Of a DNA stretch of 6,258 bases, positions 5,343 to 6,258 are shown piece by piece (positions within the stretch are counted from its first letter, which is position 1; each line of letters starts with the position of its first letter). Source of the DNA: Myxococcota bacterium (lineage in GTDB: Bacteria > Myxococcota_C > UBA6777); contig CAUJFU010000100.1 of the NCBI GenBank assembly GCA_963169055.1, positions 1 to 6,258 of the forward strand. Direction: 5' to 3'. Below the pieces are notes generated by a model. It ran no database searches. It worked only from the letters and a program-made list of their open reading frames with translations, and had not been told where the DNA came from. A program made the position numbers and the translations under genes.

Positions 5343-5810
5343 CTAGGGCTTTGCTACAGGAACCATTGCCAAAAAGATCGACAAGGCCAGTTTCTTGCCG
5401 ACCTCGACCTTGGCTTCTTGGCAGCCGATATAGCGCAGGTTGGGGAGTTCTTGCAAGCCATCTTTGTAGCCGCCGACCACAAAGAGGTAGTTTCCCGGGA
5501 GGATGCTTTCGATCGTGCTCGTCACGCTTTCTTGTTGACCGAAAGCGATGATAGCGGATTTTGTTTTCTTTTGATCGAAGGTTTTGGCATCAAAGACGAC
5601 CTTGCGATCAAGTAGATCTTGGCAAGAAACAGAGGAACTTCCGGGATAGTTGGGAGCGATGATCCACAAAGTCACGCTGTTGACGCCATCTTGAAGTTGC
5701 CCGACACGGATCGCGACTTCGGGAGCTTCGGCCATCGGTGCGCAAGCACCCAAGCCAATCCACATCAAAAGACCCAACAACCAAACAACACAACGATATC
5801 TCGTAAGCAT
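5343..5810 (-). CDS. Small lipoprotein, unknown function
   Basis: This is a 155-residue protein with a clear lipoprotein signal: MLTRYR, a hydrophobic core (about 8-19), then the lipobox LGAC (20-23) with the lipidated Cys at 23. The mature part looks like a small beta-sandwich: alternating strands (VTLWIIAP, KSAIIAFG, YLFVVGGY, LALSIFLAMV) and a turn ILPGNYLFVVGG (103-114). The I-x-P-G-x-Y-x-F-V-x-x-G style is common in carbohydrate-binding-like or prealbumin-like folds of surface lipoproteins. Two Cys (63 in SVSCQDLL and 130 in YIGCQE) could form one disulfide outside the cytoplasm. The ATG is preceded by TAGG and an A-run with eight-base spacing, a modest ribosome-binding site. It lies between a membrane-anchored protein and a second lipoprotein on the same strand, which suggests an envelope role. 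I do not recognise the family. Confidence 0.82.
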   Translation of the reverse strand: MLTRYRCVVWLLGLLMWIGLGACAPMAEAPEVAIRVGQLQDGVNSVTLWIIAPNYPGSSSVSCQDLLDRKVVFDAKTFDQKKTKSAIIAFGQQESVTSTIESILPGNYLFVVGGYKDGLQELPNLRYIGCQEAKVEVGKKLALSIFLAMVPVAKP

Positions 5811-5893
5811 CTTTTTTACCTAACCGATGTCTTCAAGAGCCGTTTTCCCCGTGGCCGCAAACAAAAAAGGCGTTTGGAGAAAGGCCGCATAGT

Positions 5894-6258
5894 TTAACGA
5901 ACGATGGTGACGATCACGGTTCCTGTGGTGGCGGGAGGGAGAGGTTTGGGGGCAGTTCCGACGACAACACCAGCGACAACGCCACCCACAACCACGACGC
6001 CGACCACGGTCCAAAACCACCATGTTTGATAGAAAGGGGTGGCTTTGGTGTTGGGGTAGTTGGTGTTTCCTGTGGTGGGTAAGGTGCGTTTTACACGTTT
6101 GGGATCACTTGCACTGCCAAGCGTTGAGATGGTTCGGCCTTGTGTGTCATAGGCTTCGATGTAGTACTCGACGAAGTACGCTGCGGTGGGATCGGGCGGG
6201 GTAAGCGTGGGGACGTCAAAGCCATAAGCCTTCATCACCACAGGGCTGGTTTGGCAGA
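5894..6258 (-). CDS. C-terminal part of a membrane-anchored protein (5' end beyond window)
   Basis: The frame is open from the right edge to the TAA at 5896-5894, giving 121 codons, so the N-terminus lies outside the window. GTG and ATG codons near 6241-6233 are unlikely to be the start because the reading (CQTSPVVMKAYGF) continues upstream without a stop. The visible part has a beta-strand-rich segment (AAYFVEYYIEAYDTQGR, then ISTLGSASDP) like an Ig/Fn3-type repeat. A Pro/Thr/Asn linker follows, then a single membrane helix that starts WWFWTVVG and is packed with Val and Gly (about 6022-5951), and a short tail ending VIVTIVR. A C-terminal helix of this kind after a beta-sandwich is familiar from TPR- or PEGA-containing envelope proteins of Myxococcota-like bacteria. 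That family idea is inference. It ends 83 bases before the next lipoprotein gene and may be co-transcribed with it. Confidence 0.75.
   Translation of the reverse strand, partial: CQTSPVVMKAYGFDVPTLTPPDPTAAYFVEYYIEAYDTQGRTISTLGSASDPKRVKRTLPTTGNTNYPNTKATPFYQTWWFWTVVGVVVVGGVVAGVVVGTAPKPLPPATTGTVIVTIVR

Noticed and set aside
5811-5893. Terminator in the gap after the partial membrane-protein gene
   Set aside because: Only a 5-bp CAAAC/GTTTG pairing with the T-run inside the loop was found, which does not make a credible terminator.

Overview
The window carries six protein genes, all on the minus strand, so transcription runs from position 6258 towards 1. Both ends cut through a gene. Read 5' to 3' on the minus strand they are: the C-terminal end of a membrane-anchored protein (5894-6258), a small lipoprotein (5343-5810), a second lipoprotein (4611-5240), a probable GT-B-fold glycosyltransferase with a very long repetitive tail (2126-4429), an Eis-family GNAT acetyltransferase (582-1796), and the N-terminal part of a Cys-rich lipoprotein (1-346). 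Three proteins have a lipoprotein signal peptide with a clear lipobox (LLGC, LGAC, LVAC). This points to a Gram-negative bacterium with a lipoprotein-rich envelope. The small Cys-containing lipoproteins, and a C-terminal WWFW-plus-Val/Gly membrane helix after a beta-sandwich-like domain, remind me of Myxococcota/Bradymonadota-type genomes. That assignment is a low-confidence inference; nothing here is a taxonomic marker.

The most unusual object is the 767-residue protein at 2126-4429. Its first ~380 residues look like a complete GT-B glycosyltransferase. The rest is a basic, Pro/Arg/Lys-rich, presumably disordered tail built from two unrelated tandem arrays: twelve 12-residue units (36 bp each, 2741-3172) and nine 13-residue units (39 bp each, 2213-2563). 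Because both periods are multiples of three, long open frames also appear in other frames and on the plus strand. The unit-to-unit differences in the 39-bp array are mostly synonymous only in the minus-strand frame chosen here, which identifies the real coding frame.

The five gaps between genes are 83, 102, 181, 329 and 235 bp. They are too long for a tight operon, although the common orientation allows co-transcription. The 329-bp gap upstream of the eis-like gene holds a cluster of four short perfect inverted repeats (1855-1949), which looks like a REP-type intergenic repeat or an RNA regulatory element. No tRNA, rRNA, CRISPR array, insertion sequence or convincing rho-independent terminator was seen.

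Functionally, the four genes from 6258 to 2126 fit an envelope or surface theme: a membrane-anchored protein, two lipoproteins and a sugar transferase. The eis-like acetyltransferase has no evident pathway link to its neighbours. No defence system, secondary-metabolite pathway or other recognised multi-gene system is visible.
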